A stretch of 64,000 bases of DNA, from the NCBI RefSeq assembly GCF_963169125.1, contig NC_084794.1:70578665-70642664 (forward strand), written 5' to 3'. Source of the DNA: Humulus lupulus. Lineage: Eukaryota; Streptophyta; Magnoliopsida; Rosales; Cannabaceae. Under the pieces are notes generated by a model. That model ran no database searches. It had not been told where the DNA came from and saw nothing but the letters and a program-made list of their open reading frames with translations. The position numbers and the translations under genes were made by a program. The first letter of the stretch is position 1; the number at the start of each line of letters is the position of its first letter. Positions 53,280 to 64,000 of the stretch are shown here, in pieces.

Positions 53280-56268
53280 TGTAATGCCCCAAAATCCCTA
53301 ATAAGGTTTAGGATTGATTAGGAGGCCGGGAGGGCCATAATTGATTTATTATATTATTAAATGATTATATGCATGTTTATGTGAATTATATTATAATATA
53401 ATGATAAATACATGCATATGGGTCCATTTTTAATTATAAGGGCATTTTAGTAATTTGGCCCATTGAGGGCATAATTGCGTTTTTTCATGCATGTGGGTGA
53501 ATTATGATTAATACCACATTATATGTGGATTTGTTCGAGCCATTCGACATGAGACAATCTCAGAATGCAAGTTATCGGTCTGGTCATAACAGGGTTGGTT
53601 TCGGGCTCGGGGTGAGTCTCGGGGTAATTTAGTGATTAGAACATTGCCAGGAATTAAAGGGTAATGGGATGTGATTTATTAGCATTTGAGAATATTGAGA
53701 ATTGGAGGACGTTAATTATGATTAACGAGATAGGCAGAAAATGACTATTTTGCCCTTGGGAGCTGTTAAGGAAAGAAGATAAGCCTAGGGGCATTTAGGT
53801 CTTTTCACCCTATGGATAGATATAAACTAAGAGGGCTGCCCTCAAAACATAGCATCTCCTTCACCTTCTTCCTCTTCATCTGTTCAACATTTTCCTCTTC
53901 TTTCCCTTTGAGATTTTGAAGCTAAGTTTGAGGATTCAAGTGTGGGAATCAAGACTTGAGGTTCTAGGCTTGTGTTCATCCATTGAAGAGGGTTTAATCT
54001 TGAGCTTGAGGTAAGATTCAGCCATGAAATTTCTGGTTTTTACTCTGTTTTGAAGTTAGTTTTGAGTTAGAACTTTTGATTATAGAATTGAGTAATTGGT
54101 GTGGTTTATGGTGGTTCAAAGTTTGGGTTTTGTTGTGGGAATGTTGATTGTGTTGTGGGGATGCTTGGTTTGGATTTGGAGATGTTTGAGTAAGTTTTGG
54201 AAGGATTAAAAGAGGGGAAAAAATGAGGTTTTGATGGGAGGAAACAAAGGTTTTTGGCTGATGGACAAGCAATGCCGTGGCGCTTGGGAGGCAATGTCGC
54301 GGTATAGGGTGCAGGAGCTTGAGGCTGGCGCCTCTGTTTGGGAGGCAGGCCGCGACATGGTGAATGTAGGTCCGCGACCCTTAAGAGCATTTTTGGCCAA
54401 AATTATGTTTTTCTCATGGGAACTCAAACCTTAGGCCTCGGGATCATTCCTACTACCCGGTTTAGTGGGATTTGATGTCCCAAAGGCTAGGTCTTGGTCC
54501 GAGAACCTTTTATTGATTTATTTTACTAATGGAATCCCATATTTGGTTATGACTAGGTGACTGCTAAGGGATTAAATGATTGATCATTCTCAAAGGTCAT
54601 TCAATTATTATATCTCCTTCGAACAAGAGTTAAAAAAACTGCACCCCATATGTGACATGCATGGTTATTCTTGATGCATGTTGGATGTTTAAATGTGGAC
54701 ATTGATAGCATAGCGAATGCTTAGCAATCTTGCTCACTAGTGCATGGTTATTATTGAGGCATGTCGAGTGTTTAAATGTGATGCACGAGAAACATGTGAT
54801 TAGAGCATGCCATGAATATTGAATATGAGACTGATTAGAGCTTGAGTCTCTGTGTTTGTGCATGATTGTAATTATGCTAGCAACTATTAAGTAAGCATGC
54901 TGAATGCCCTACATTTGGATATTTGACATATGATATATGCCTGGTAGCATTGCTTACTTGTGCATGGTACTGACTCACTACTCAGAATTGGCAATGGTGT
55001 CAGTATTAACTGTGAAGCTATGACCTACTTGTCAAGTTCGGCAGTAGTACTGAGCACTGGTCACCTGGTATTGACTAAAAAGTCAAGAATGGCATAAGCG
55101 TCATGAACACATAGCTGATAAAAGATTAGATCTAATCGACATCTGCATTGAATGACTTAAATGAGCATTAATGCCGGACCGACCTCAAGTTCGATGAAAA
55201 CTAAAAGCGCTTGTCTAGCCAAAGGCTAGTTACTTAGAGCCAGGTCCAGAGAGCCCCAGTGAATGTTTAGTCACATGGCTATGGGTGTTGAGCCTGAGTG
55301 ACTTACCCAGCAGTCACTCATTTGATTGGAGCCAGGGCTAGATATCCCTAGTGATTGTTTAGTCACATGACTATGGGTCCTGAGCCCAGGTGACTATTTC
55401 ATCACATGACTATGGGTGTCGAGCCCCGTAGTGACTTGTTCATCAGTCACTCATTTGATTAGAGCCATTGCCAGAAAGCCCAGGTGACTGCTTTGTCACA
55501 TGGCAATGGGTGCTGAGCCCTGTAGTGACTTGCTTGTCAATCACTCATCATGGTTTAACAGAACCTCAAAGTGATATTCACTCATCTATTCATGGCTATA
55601 AGCTCTGTATGATCATAATGATCATCATTTGTATGGCTGTGGGTATTGAGCCCCGTGGTGACTTGCTTGTCAGTCACTCATTATGGTTAATGGAACCACC
55701 CGTGTTAAATCACTCATCTGATTAGGATTGACTTGATAGTCATCCAGTTAGGAGGGCAAGATTTCTTATCCTAGATTCCTCAGCATTATCTAAGGTTATT
55801 TGCATGCTTGAATAGAGCTATATTTGCTAGGCATGCCAGATATGATTGTTCATGAGCATATTGAGTTTTTTTGCTGAGCTTCGGCTCACGGGTGCTATGT
55901 GGTGCAGGTAAAGGAAAAAAGAAAGCTGGACCATCCTTGAGTTCGAGAGCTTAGGTGACGATGTGTACATATGCCGTTGCTTGACCGCCACGGCCGAGGG
56001 TTGAAAGAGGAACTAGGGTTAAACCCTATTTTGCCGCTTAGATCGGCTGGTTGTAAATATTTTCTTGTAATGAACCTTTAAATTATATTTTTGGGATCCC
56101 AATGTATACAGTAAATGTTTTAGTGAAACATTATATATTAACCAAAATTTTTAATCCTAAACCACTAATCATACTTAGTTATACGATTATGGTCAAATGA
56201 CTCGGTTAGCGAGTTTAGCACTGTTCAAATTGCGCACTGTAACGGTTCCTGGAGTTTAGGGCATTATA
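53280..56268 (+). repeat. 3' LTR of the Tekay-like element
   Basis: This 2989-bp LTR starts TGTAATGCCCC and ends GGGCATTATA, a mutated version of the 5' copy's GGGCGTTACA. The hairpin array recurs at 55256-55720. Confidence 0.93.
55256..55720 (+). repeat. Array of GTGACT/AGTCAC hairpins in the 3' LTR
   Basis: The same order of short inverted repeats is present as at 48237-48700, with scattered point differences. Some hairpins here have lost pairing, e.g. GTGAATGTTTAGTCAC. Confidence 0.85.
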
Positions 56269-57905
56269 GGTACCGGTGGAGAAGTTCCCGAGCAGCACCA
56301 CGATGTGTCACAACCTTCGAGGAGGAGGACAACAAGAGTGACTATCAGGGAACCCTCCAGCACCCCACGAGCAGCTGCTGCCCTTGCTCCTTCAAGAAAG
56401 GGCAAATAGAAGGTTTCTGAAGACCTCGAATCTATTCTTGAATCATCAGATGAGAACGGTATTGACCTTTCGCTCTTAGATAGTTTGCCTATTCCCTGTC
56501 ATTTATTTGACGGGGACGACAACTTTAAATACATTCCTAATTTAAATTAAGACTTCTTCAAGCCAGAGAGTGAGTGTAGTAGTAGTACAGTAAATAGTGT
56601 AGCGACCAGTAGTTGTAGCTTGGGTATCTTACTTATAATTTCCTTGAACTTATTTTCTTGATTTAATAGATTCCTCCATCCACATTATCTGACTGTTCAC
56701 TTCTATTTTGTAGCCATGTCATCTGAAGATCTGTTCGAGCTTTACAGTGAAGCTGTACCTGTTGCTCCTTCGAGCAAGAAAAAAGGGAGTAGGCCACATC
56801 GAGGCGAAAGCAACAAGAAACCTCTGACGAAAAAATCTCGGACCGGGGATCCTCCAGTGCCAGTTCCCTCTCGGGAAACCACACCTCCTCCGGCCCCCGT
56901 CGACCAGACGTTTCCCCAGCTCTTGTCGATCAGACTCCTCCTGCAGCACCTGCCGACCAGATACCTCCTCCCGCACCTGTCGACCAGACACCTCCTGATC
57001 AAACATGAGACACCTTGACGAGTATCGTGCTTAGCTCGGCCAAGGAGAGGATGACTAAAATATCAAGGCATCGACGCAGCCGTGAGGCCATCATTGGTAT
57101 CGACTCCATGGAGGTCGACCATATAATTAACCGTGCATTGAATGAAATAGCTAGTGTAAGTTGCCATTTCTTGTTGAGGTTCATTTGTTTATCTTGTCAT
57201 TTTCTGCCATCAGTTTAACTTTTTCTTTGATCGCAGGGAATGCTAACTATGATCGCCAGCTGGCATCGCTCGGGAGCCCAGACTGCTCAGTATGAGAAGA
57301 AGCTTGGCGAGCAACTTAAGGTGTCCGAGGAAAGACATGTTGAGGAGTTCAGGGCGGCTGAGGGAAAATATAATGAGTAACTTGAGGCGGCCAAGGTGAA
57401 ATACTTCGAGCAGCTTGAGGCAACTAAGAAGAAAAACGTTGAGCTGCTCGAATAGAAGGCTAAACTGGCTGAAGAGTAGAGACAACGCCAGGCTACTTTG
57501 CTCAAAGCCATCAAGACCAAGGAGAAGTACAAGGAGGCATCTTTGCTTAATTTCAAGGAAGTCTCTAAACTTCAAGATGACCTGGTCATCAGCAGTTTAG
57601 AGACCGAGGGGTTGGAGGAGCACGTAAAAGAGCTCGAGGAGACCAATGCCAACAACTTGGAGAGGTATAAGGGTGCCACCTTCAATTGCTTCTACGCGTT
57701 CTGGAAGCATAACCGCGAGGCAGATTTCAGTTATCTCTCCGAACGCTTGAGGCAATCTCAAATAAATAGGTGCCTTGCTCGCTTTGAAGAAGGGGAGAGA
57801 GTTAAAGTCCCAGCCTCCCCCAAAATCTCCTTGGCTACGGGCATTGAAGAGGAAGTTGGGGCCTCCGTCGATAAGCAAACTCCCCAGGACCCTCCTGCTT
57901 CATAA

Positions 57906-58599
57906 TTTTTGTCGTTTTTATTTATCTTTGTAATTCGGGACACATGGACCTCAGTTCGTAGTGTCGAGACAATTTAAATTTTTATTGCTGCACGGACAAC
58001 TTTTCCTTTTAACAGACAATTACATCCGAGCAGTAACTGCTCGCGGTGTAAAAGGTTTTCTCTTTTGACATTATAATATTTTCATTTTATTATAACATAT
58101 GTTCGCATGACCGAACTTAGCATAACACTTTGGTTTGATTTAACAAAATTTAAACAAAATTTTGAAAAATACTCTAAGTACCGTAGTATGCTTTCACTTA
58201 CTTTGCTCGTGTGTTTACATACCTGGTGATATGATATGCTTTGCTTTCTATATACCTTATATGCTCCCCAAGTAATTGAGGAGATTTAGGTCCTCAGTCA
58301 CTTGCCTTGACCAAGACCTATTCGAACATTACTGCTCATAATATAGATTTTAGAATGATAATATAGCAAAACAACACACGTAATGAGCAAATACTTGTAA
58401 TAAATACAATAGTTGGCAAGATTGACTGGTTGCGCACAGTCCCTATTATTTATCGTAGTAAATGGACAATCATGTCTGTACGAGTGATAAAAAATATGAT
58501 CTTACACTTATAAACGATCAGTCACAAGATTGACTAACCCTTGTTCATAAACTTGTAAAAAGTAAAATTAATACAAGTCGATTCTTTAAGAAGAATTGT
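57906..58599. other. T3 spacer between convergent antisense gene and integrase
   Basis: It is homologous to 15209-15890 and 29409-30084. The palindrome is present with one extra A (CGAGCAGTAACTGCTCG, 58027-58043). The internal PPT-like tract is weakened to CTTGGGGAG on the minus strand (about 58272-58264). Confidence 0.6.
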
Positions 58600-59600
58600 T
58601 TATTGATAGTACTTGCGCAGGTGTTCTCTATTCCAATAATGAGGAATGAGATCTCCATTTAAGCGAGCAAGTTTATAAGTGCCTGGATGGAGGACTTCTT
58701 TGATTTGGTAGGGTCTTTCCCAGTTAGGTCTGAGTACTCCAGCAGCTTGATCGCGGGTGTTAAGGAAAACTCTTCTATGTACCAGATCTCCCACATCAAA
58801 TTTTCTTTCTCGTACTTTAGAGTTGAAATACCAGGCAACCTTTTTTTGGTAAGCTGCTACTCGGAGTTGGGCTTGCTCGCGCCTTTCATCGACCAAATCC
58901 AAAGATTCCATTAATAACTGGCTATTAGTGTCTTGATCATATGCCATTCGTCGATGTGATGGCAGATCTAATTCAACAGGCAACATAGCCTCATATCCAT
59001 AAGCCAAGAAAAATGGAGTATGACCTGTTGCTATTCGATGGGATGTTCTGTATGACCAGAGGACTTCAGGTAACTATTCTGGTCATGCCCCTTTTGCTTC
59101 TTCAAGCCTTTTTTTTCAGAGTATCCTTCAGTGTCTTGTTGACAGCCTCGACTTGTCCATTTGCCTATGGATGAGCTATTGAAGAAAAGCTTTTGATAAT
59201 TCCACGCCGTTCGCAAAAATCTGTGAATAGATCACTATTAAACTGTGTGCCGACACACTATGTTTTTTTACCAAAAAATCCAGCACTTTCTTGGTCGTTA
59301 AGGTTGCGAGTGGCTCAGCTTCGGGCCACTTCATGAAGTAATCAATAGCCATCACGACATTTTTGACGCCGCCCTTTCCTATGGGCAAAGACCCTATTAA
59401 ATCTATTCCCCATATTGCAAATGGCCACGGACTTTGCATCTGCTTTAGTTCGTTAGGGGCTACTCGTGGTATCTTGGAGAACCTCCGACACTTGTCGCAT
59501 TTCTGAACAAAATCCAAAGAGTCTTCATTCATTGTTGGCCAGAAGTATCCTTGCCTTAGGGTCTTTTTTTATAAACTCTGCCCCCCAGCGTGATCCCCAC
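58600..59600 (-). pseudogene. T3 integrase, frameshifted
   Basis: The N-terminal part (59532-59176) keeps CDKCRRFSKIPR and GIDLIGSLPIGKGGVK. A loss around the second catalytic aspartate (expected near 59245-59270) and shifts near 59170-59010 break the core. The C-terminal part is open at 59007-58600 (YGYEAMLPVELDLPSHRR...RPYQIKEVLHPGTYKL). No complete DDE triad can be read in one frame. Confidence 0.88.
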
Positions 59601-60290
59601 AGAAACCTTCAAGGACTTCTCACATTAATTCTTTGGCCTTTTCTTTTGAGATGCATCTTAGGAGTGGCATTGAGTACCCCCTTCGGTATAGAATTATGTC
59701 GACCAAGATAAATCGAGCAGCCTGCCTCTGGAGGGTCCTTGCTTTGTTTCTGTCCATCGGCAATACTCCGTGTGCCAAGTACTCAGTGAAAAGGTACCAT
59801 CCATGTATCCACTGCCTGAATTATCAGAGATGTTTCTTCTGTTCTAATGCTTGGTGCGGACAGCCATCCAACAGGCACTATATTCAGCATGTCTGCATCC
59901 TTTGCACTCACTAATTTGGCTAAGGCATCAACGTTTGAGTTTTGGTCGCGAGGTACTTGCTAGAGAGTATATCTTTCAAATTGTGCCAACAAATCCTTTG
60001 CTTTGTTCAAGTAAGCAACCATCTTCAGCCCCCGGGCTTGATACTATCCAGTAATCTGATTAACCACCAACTGGGAGTCACTATAGATTTCAAGTGACTT
60101 TATGTTCATGTCCCTGGCTAATCGTAAACCAGTGAGCAGCGCTTCATACTCAGCTTCGTTGTTGGATGCCATGAAGTCGAATCTGATTGCGCAGTGGAAT
60201 CGATGTCCTTCAGGCATTACCAAAATCACTCCGGCTCCAGCGTGACGTTCATTAGAAGAACCGTCTGTAAACAAATTCTAAGAGGGAGTT
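59601..60290 (-). pseudogene. T3 second (plant-type) RNase H
   Basis: The open part 60274-60044 has [35 protein letters not shown] and [15 protein letters not shown] replaces the next codons, and the remainder (about 60040-59850) is in pieces. It sits between RNase H and integrase as in T2. Confidence 0.82.
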
Positions 60291-61856
60291 TGGCTTTGAG
60301 GCTCAGGCTCTTCTGTCTGGAAGCCCAGTGAGCTCTGCAACAAAGTCGGCTAGAGCTTGTCCTTTTATTGCTGCTTGTGGTAAGTAAAAAATTTCAAACT
60401 GCCCAAGTTTGATTGCCCATTTCAATAATCGACCAGCAGCCTCTGGTTTCTGCAGGACTTGCCGTAGGGGCTGGTCGGTTAGTACTGTGATGGGGTGAGC
60501 TTAAAAGTATGGCTGCAGCTTTCTAGAGGCTAAGATCAAGCAGTAGGCTAATTTTTCGATGGGCGGATATCGCAGCTCTACTCCTATTAGCCTTTTGCTT
60601 ACATAATACACAACTTTTTGCACATTTTCCTCCTCTCTTACCAAGACAGCACTAGCAGCATATTCTGTGAACGCTAAATAGATGAACAAAGTTTCTTTTT
60701 CAACCAACTTTGATAGGATCGGTGGTTGCGACATATCATACTTTAATGACTGGAAAGCCTGCTTGCATTCCTCTGTCCACTCGAATTTCTTATTCCCCCT
60801 AAGTAGATTAAAAAATAGGATACACTTGTCCATTGATTTGGAGATAAATCTACTTAAAGCTGCAATCCTTCCGGTTAAACTTTGAACATCTTTTATCTTT
60901 GTTGGCGAGTTCATGTCGACTAGGGCCTTGATTTTTTCGGGATTAGCTTCAATTCCCCGTGAGTTCACTATAAATCCCAAGAATTTCCTTGATCCAACTC
61001 CGAAAGAACACTTGAGGGGATTCAACTTCATCTGATATTTATTCAAGACGTTGAAGCACTCTTACAAGTCCCCTATGTGCTCTTCTACCTTTTTTGACTT
61101 AACCAGCATGTCATCAACATATACTTCCATGTTTGTTCCGATTAGCTCTTTAAACATGTGATTGACTAGTCGTTGGTAAGTTGCACCAGCGTTTTTCAAA
61201 CCGAAGGGCATTACTTTGTAACAGTAAAGCCCTGTATCGGTCCGAAAGCTAGTGTGATCCTCATCAGGTGGGTGCATATTGATCTGATTGTACCCAAAGT
61301 ATGCATACATAAATGATAGGATCTCGTGCCCTAAAGTTGCATCGACCAGCTGGTCGATCATTGGGAGAGGGAAACAATCTTTCGGGCATGCTTTATTAAG
61401 ATCTGTGAAATCCACGCATGTTCTCCACTTGCCATTCGGCTTGGGTACTAGTACGGGATTAGAGACCCACGATGGATAAAACGCTACCCTGATGAATCCA
61501 TTCTCCTTTAGCTTCTCGACTTCTTCCTTTAGAGCCTTTGGTTTATCTTTGTCGAGGAGCCTTCTTTTCTATTGCACCGATGGAAAGCTTTTATCTATAT
61601 TCAGGACATGGCTGAAAACTTATGGGTCAATCCCAACCATGTCTTTATGCGACCAGGCAAATACTTCCTGGTTTTTCTTCAAAAATTCCACTAGCTTTTG
61701 CTTTATTGTTGTCTCTAAGTTTTTACTGACTTTCACAACCCTAGTCGGATCTGCCTCATCGAGTTGGAACTCTTCGAGATCCTTGATCGGTTCTACTTCC
61801 TCATCAAAATCCCCAAAGTGAGGATCCAAATCCCTATCCTCACTTTGGGAAACACC
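60291..61856 (-). pseudogene. T3 reverse transcriptase and RNase H
   Basis: After the conserved UAG the minus frame runs through FEEEVEP-like acidic codons into RT (WTCVDF-like region, FTDLNKACPKDCF, MPFGLKNAGATYQ, VYVDDMLVKSKK). It continues through LTGRIAALSRF and RNase H (FIYLAFTEYAASAVLVREE, YYVSKRLIGVELRYPP). Stops occur near 61570-61620, at about 61060 (TAA) and at 60501. Unlike T1 and T2, the glutamine codon at the RT/RNase H join is intact here. Confidence 0.9.
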
Positions 61857-61859
61857 CTA
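61857..61859 (-). other. Conserved in-frame UAG between protease and RT (T3)
   Basis: GTCACCAAATAGGGTGTT on the minus strand is identical over 18 bases to T1 and T2. Confidence 0.85.
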
Positions 61860-62366
61860 TTTGGTGACATGCTCACCTGATTGGGCTTGTGTTTCATTGG
61901 CCAATTGCAACTCTTTCCTGGCGTCCTCCCTCGATCCACCTCTCCTTGCCTTAGATATCAAGGAATTATAGCATTCCCTTGCTTCTCGCTGCTTTCCCAA
62001 TACACATCCTACCCCTGCGTCAGTTGGGAATTTCATGGCAAGGTGCCAAACCGAGGTTACAGCTCGCAGATCGACCAGAATAGGCCTTCCAATTACAGCA
62101 TTGTACGCAGAAGGACAATCAACTACTATAAAAGTAGTGAGTAATGTCCTGTTTGCGGGCGCAGTTCCTGTTGTAATCGGAAGCCTAATCGATCCTGTTG
62201 GCGTGAGCCCTTCGCCAGAAAAACCATAAATGGTTTGGTTGCATGGCTCTAGGTCCTTCACGGATAACTTCATCCTCTCTAGTGAAGACTTGTATAAGAT
62301 CTTTACTGAGCTCCTTGTGTCAACTAACACCTTCTTGACCATCATGTTGGATATCTGGACGTCCAC
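61860..62366 (-). pseudogene. T3 protease region
   Basis: The retropepsin fold is readable (VDVQISNMMVKKVL, YGFSGEGLTPTGSIRLP, VVDCPSAYNAVIGRP). The catalytic motif reads DTRSS where T1 and T2 have DTGSS, a loss of the invariant glycine that should inactivate it. The frame runs straight into the conserved UAG. Confidence 0.88.
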
Positions 62367-64000
62367 GACTAGGGGGTCTGAGTGAGGAAATCAGACATGC
62401 TGAGCATCAAACTCAGAGAAAGTTATTAGTTCTTCCTCTGTTCGAGCCTTCTTGGGAGTTTGCTCCTCCACATTTAGCATCTCGATGTCCTGGTCATGGC
62501 GTAAGGTCCGAGCGTATCACTCTCTCACCTTCCCACTATCTCTTGCAAGGTTTGGGCCGCCACAGATGGTTAGCAACGTACCTGCCATAGGAGAGGGCTG
62601 TAAAGGTGGCAAGCATTGGCATACAGGCGGCTGCTTGTTGCCTCCTTAAGCCTCTCGCTGAGAACCTCCAGTGGCTTGTACGCATCTCCTTAGGTGTCCC
62701 TGTCTGATAAGAAACTCAATCTCGTCTTTCAGCTGGTTACACTCATTAGTGTCATGACCGTAGTCGTTGTGGAAACGACAAAACTTCGTTGTATCTCTCT
62801 TGGAGATATCCTTCCTTATTGGCGCTGGTCGCTTGTTAGGGACATTGGAGTTGGTCTCCTGGTACACCTTTGCTCTACTCTCGACAAGGGCCATGTAGTT
62901 GGTGAACCTTGGCTCGTACCTGTTGCCCTTAGGGCGCTTATTTTCGGACGTTGATGGTTCAGTGTTTGTCCTTTTTCCATCATTTTTACCGTTCCCGTTG
63001 CCTTTGCCATTGCCATTGGGTTTATCTGGCCCATTGGAGGCTTTGGCGGGATCTTCTTTTGGTCCCTTGTCTTTCGCATGCGATTTCCCCTCGTTGGCAA
63101 TCACATCTTCGAGCTTAATGTATCGATCTGCTCGATCAAGAAACTCCTGGGTACTCTTCACCCCATCTTTCTTAAGCTGTTCCAGAGGAGAGAATGGCAT
63201 CTTACTCTAGCAGTAGGGGCCATCATTTTCCCTTCATCGCCAACCGTTTTAGCCCCAGCAGCTGCTCGCATGAAACGCTGGACATATTCCTTTAAGGATT
63301 CTCCCTCCTTCTGACGTATCTCGACCAGCTGGTTGGCTGTAGTTGGGTGCACACAACCAGCGTAGAATTGCTCGTAGAATTCCCTCACGAACATTTCCCA
63401 TGATACTATGTTGGCAGAAGGGAATTTAAAAAACCACTTCTAAGCAGTATCAGATAGGGTGGCTAGAAAGATTCTACAACGAGCGTCATCTAACACCTTC
63501 TGGATGTTCATTTGTATTTTTAACTTATTCACGTGAGATACTGGGTCCCCGTACCCATCGAAGTTTTTCAATACCGGCATCTTGAATTTGCTAGGGGTTT
63601 CCGCCACAACTATTCTTTGTATGAACGAAGTGCCTCTTCTCCGATCATACTTGATGTGGGATGTCCGACTCCCTACCAGTTGCTGGACAGCCTGGTTTAA
63701 TGCATCGATCTGGACCTGTACGACGTCTGGGATCGCTGGGGCGACTGGTGCTGGAGGAGCATACTCATCGTGTCTTTCACGCCTGTCGTTGAGCACATCT
63801 CTTCGGTCATCATCTCTGCGTCTTTGCTCGCTAGCGCCCAACCAATCAAAGACTTTAGGCTGCCTAGGCTGTCCCCAGCATTCTGGCTCGCAGGTCTATT
63901 TTCTCTTGTTGGGGGGTTCCTTTCTCCACCTCTTTCTTCTCGCCCTCGACCAGCATTCCTTCTGCTAGAGTCAGCTTCATTATAGTCATGGTCGTCCCTG
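62367..64000 (-). pseudogene. T3 gag, 5' part outside the window
   Basis: The Retrotrans_gag domain is readable at about 63620-63150 (TPSKFKMPVLKNFDGYGDP, EFYEQFYAGCVHP, EYVQRFMRAAAGAKTVGDEGKMM). A stop falls at 63440 and a shift near 63200. The basic linker and zinc-binding CRFHNDYGHDTNEC (complete CxxH..H..C here, unlike T1) lie at about 62820-62740. The acidic N-terminal coiled coil is beyond 64000. Confidence 0.87.

Larger units (their letters stand above)
46246..56268 (+). mobile_element. Ty3/gypsy chromovirus (Tekay/Del-like) with 3-kb LTRs
   Basis: LTRs 46246-49269 (3024 bp) and 53280-56268 (2989 bp) run from TG(T/C)AATGCCCC to a GCGTTACA-like end. They flank a 4.0-kb internal region with a tRNA-Met-type primer site and a PPT. 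The target duplication is imperfect (GCTAC / GGTAC). Gag is recognisable, pol heavily decayed. The very long LTRs, primer site and FEDEIS-like end before the PPT (GAGGACGAAATTTC) fit the Tekay/Del clade (inference). It lies inside exon 2 of the T3 antisense gene and is therefore younger than T3. Confidence 0.92.
45179..57905 (+). pseudogene. T3 antisense accessory gene, split by the Tekay-like element
   Basis: Exon 1 (45179-45994, MHDPWGGERPIDDDLL...) has the same RYHIEAGATLPLH...GVANYF...FFHFYHQEF domain as T2. It is followed by a GT-AG intron to 46070. Exon 2 (46071-46245, then 56274-56623) is interrupted by the 10-kb insertion. Exon 3 is 56714-57155 with an intact GTAAGT donor, and exon 4 is 57237-57905, a coiled coil ending DPPAS. 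Equivalent borders in T2 support the model. Stops at 45491 (TAA), about 46112 (TGA), about 56408 (TAG), about 56548 (TAA) and three in exon 4 inactivate it. Exon 3 also shifts frame near 56930-57015. Confidence 0.72.
43705..64000 (-). mobile_element. Ty3/gypsy Tat-lineage retrotransposon T3, minus strand, cut by window end
   Basis: The left end is a 612-bp 3' LTR (TGTTGACC...GTAAACA), next to a PPT complement. Antisense gene, integrase, both RNases H, RT, protease and gag follow in the T2 order. The 5' part of gag, the primer site and the 5' LTR lie beyond 64000, about 1.3 kb away judged from T1. A 10-kb Tekay-like element (46246-56268) sits inside the antisense gene. Stops and several frameshifts make this the most decayed Tat copy. 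Confidence 0.93.

Overview
This is a stretch of nuclear DNA from a flowering plant, most likely a eudicot. I cannot name the species. The evidence is plant Ty1/copia and Ty3/gypsy retrotransposons nested in one another, plant-type small inverted-repeat transposons, and one intron-containing host gene, cytosolic ribosomal protein eL34, with a plant-style telo-box/site II promoter. Nothing prokaryotic is present: no operons, no CRISPR array, and no tRNA or rRNA gene that I could find.

Layout. 1-7.3 kb: AT-rich DNA with a probable inverted-repeat transposon (481-6865) that holds a copia element (1680-6402, target duplication CTTAC), followed by a foldback MITE (6866-7279). 7.9-8.6 kb: a hAT-type MITE with a perfect 8-bp target duplication. 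8.9-17.6 kb: T1, a Tat-lineage gypsy element on the plus strand (duplication AAGAG) carrying large internal deletions. 18.6-39.7 kb: a second copy of the same hAT MITE, split into three pieces by two insertions. The first is a ~2 kb LTR-like unit (18603-25224) that itself holds a second copia element (19780-24345). The second is T2, a minus-strand Tat element (25372-39241, duplication AACGG) that itself holds a solo LTR of a Tekay/Del-like chromovirus (33452-35777, duplication GTAGC). 39.7-41.8 kb: the only host-gene island, with RPL34 on the minus strand. 42.2-43.7 kb: a purine/pyrimidine-rich foldback region holding a third hAT-type MITE (42496-43063, perfect duplication ATAGTAAG). 43.7-64.0 kb: T3, a third Tat element on the minus strand, cut off by the window end and interrupted by a complete Tekay/Del-like element with 3-kb LTRs (46246-56268).

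How the parts work together. The three Tat copies share one architecture: gag-protease, an in-frame UAG, RT-RNase H, a second (plant-type) RNase H, integrase, and then a convergent gene on the opposite strand between integrase and the 3' LTR. That antisense gene has its own TATA-like box, a 5' leader exon, a 5'-UTR intron and four coding exons whose splice phases agree wherever they could be compared. It encodes a protein resembling the plant 'putative gypsy type transposon' domain plus a coiled-coil tail. In T1 it has collapsed to its two ends. All retroelement genes here carry stops or frameshifts, so they are annotated as pseudogenes.

The most interesting observations are the conserved antisense transcription unit, the UAG kept at the same codon in all three Tat copies, a conserved palindrome between the convergent 3' ends, an in-frame duplication of the protease active site in the first copia element, and hairpin arrays in the Tekay-like LTRs. 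LTR pair differences counted by eye are 5/230 (copia 1), 3/174 (copia 2), about 17/604 (T1) and about 17/607 (T2), so all four are fairly recent insertions.
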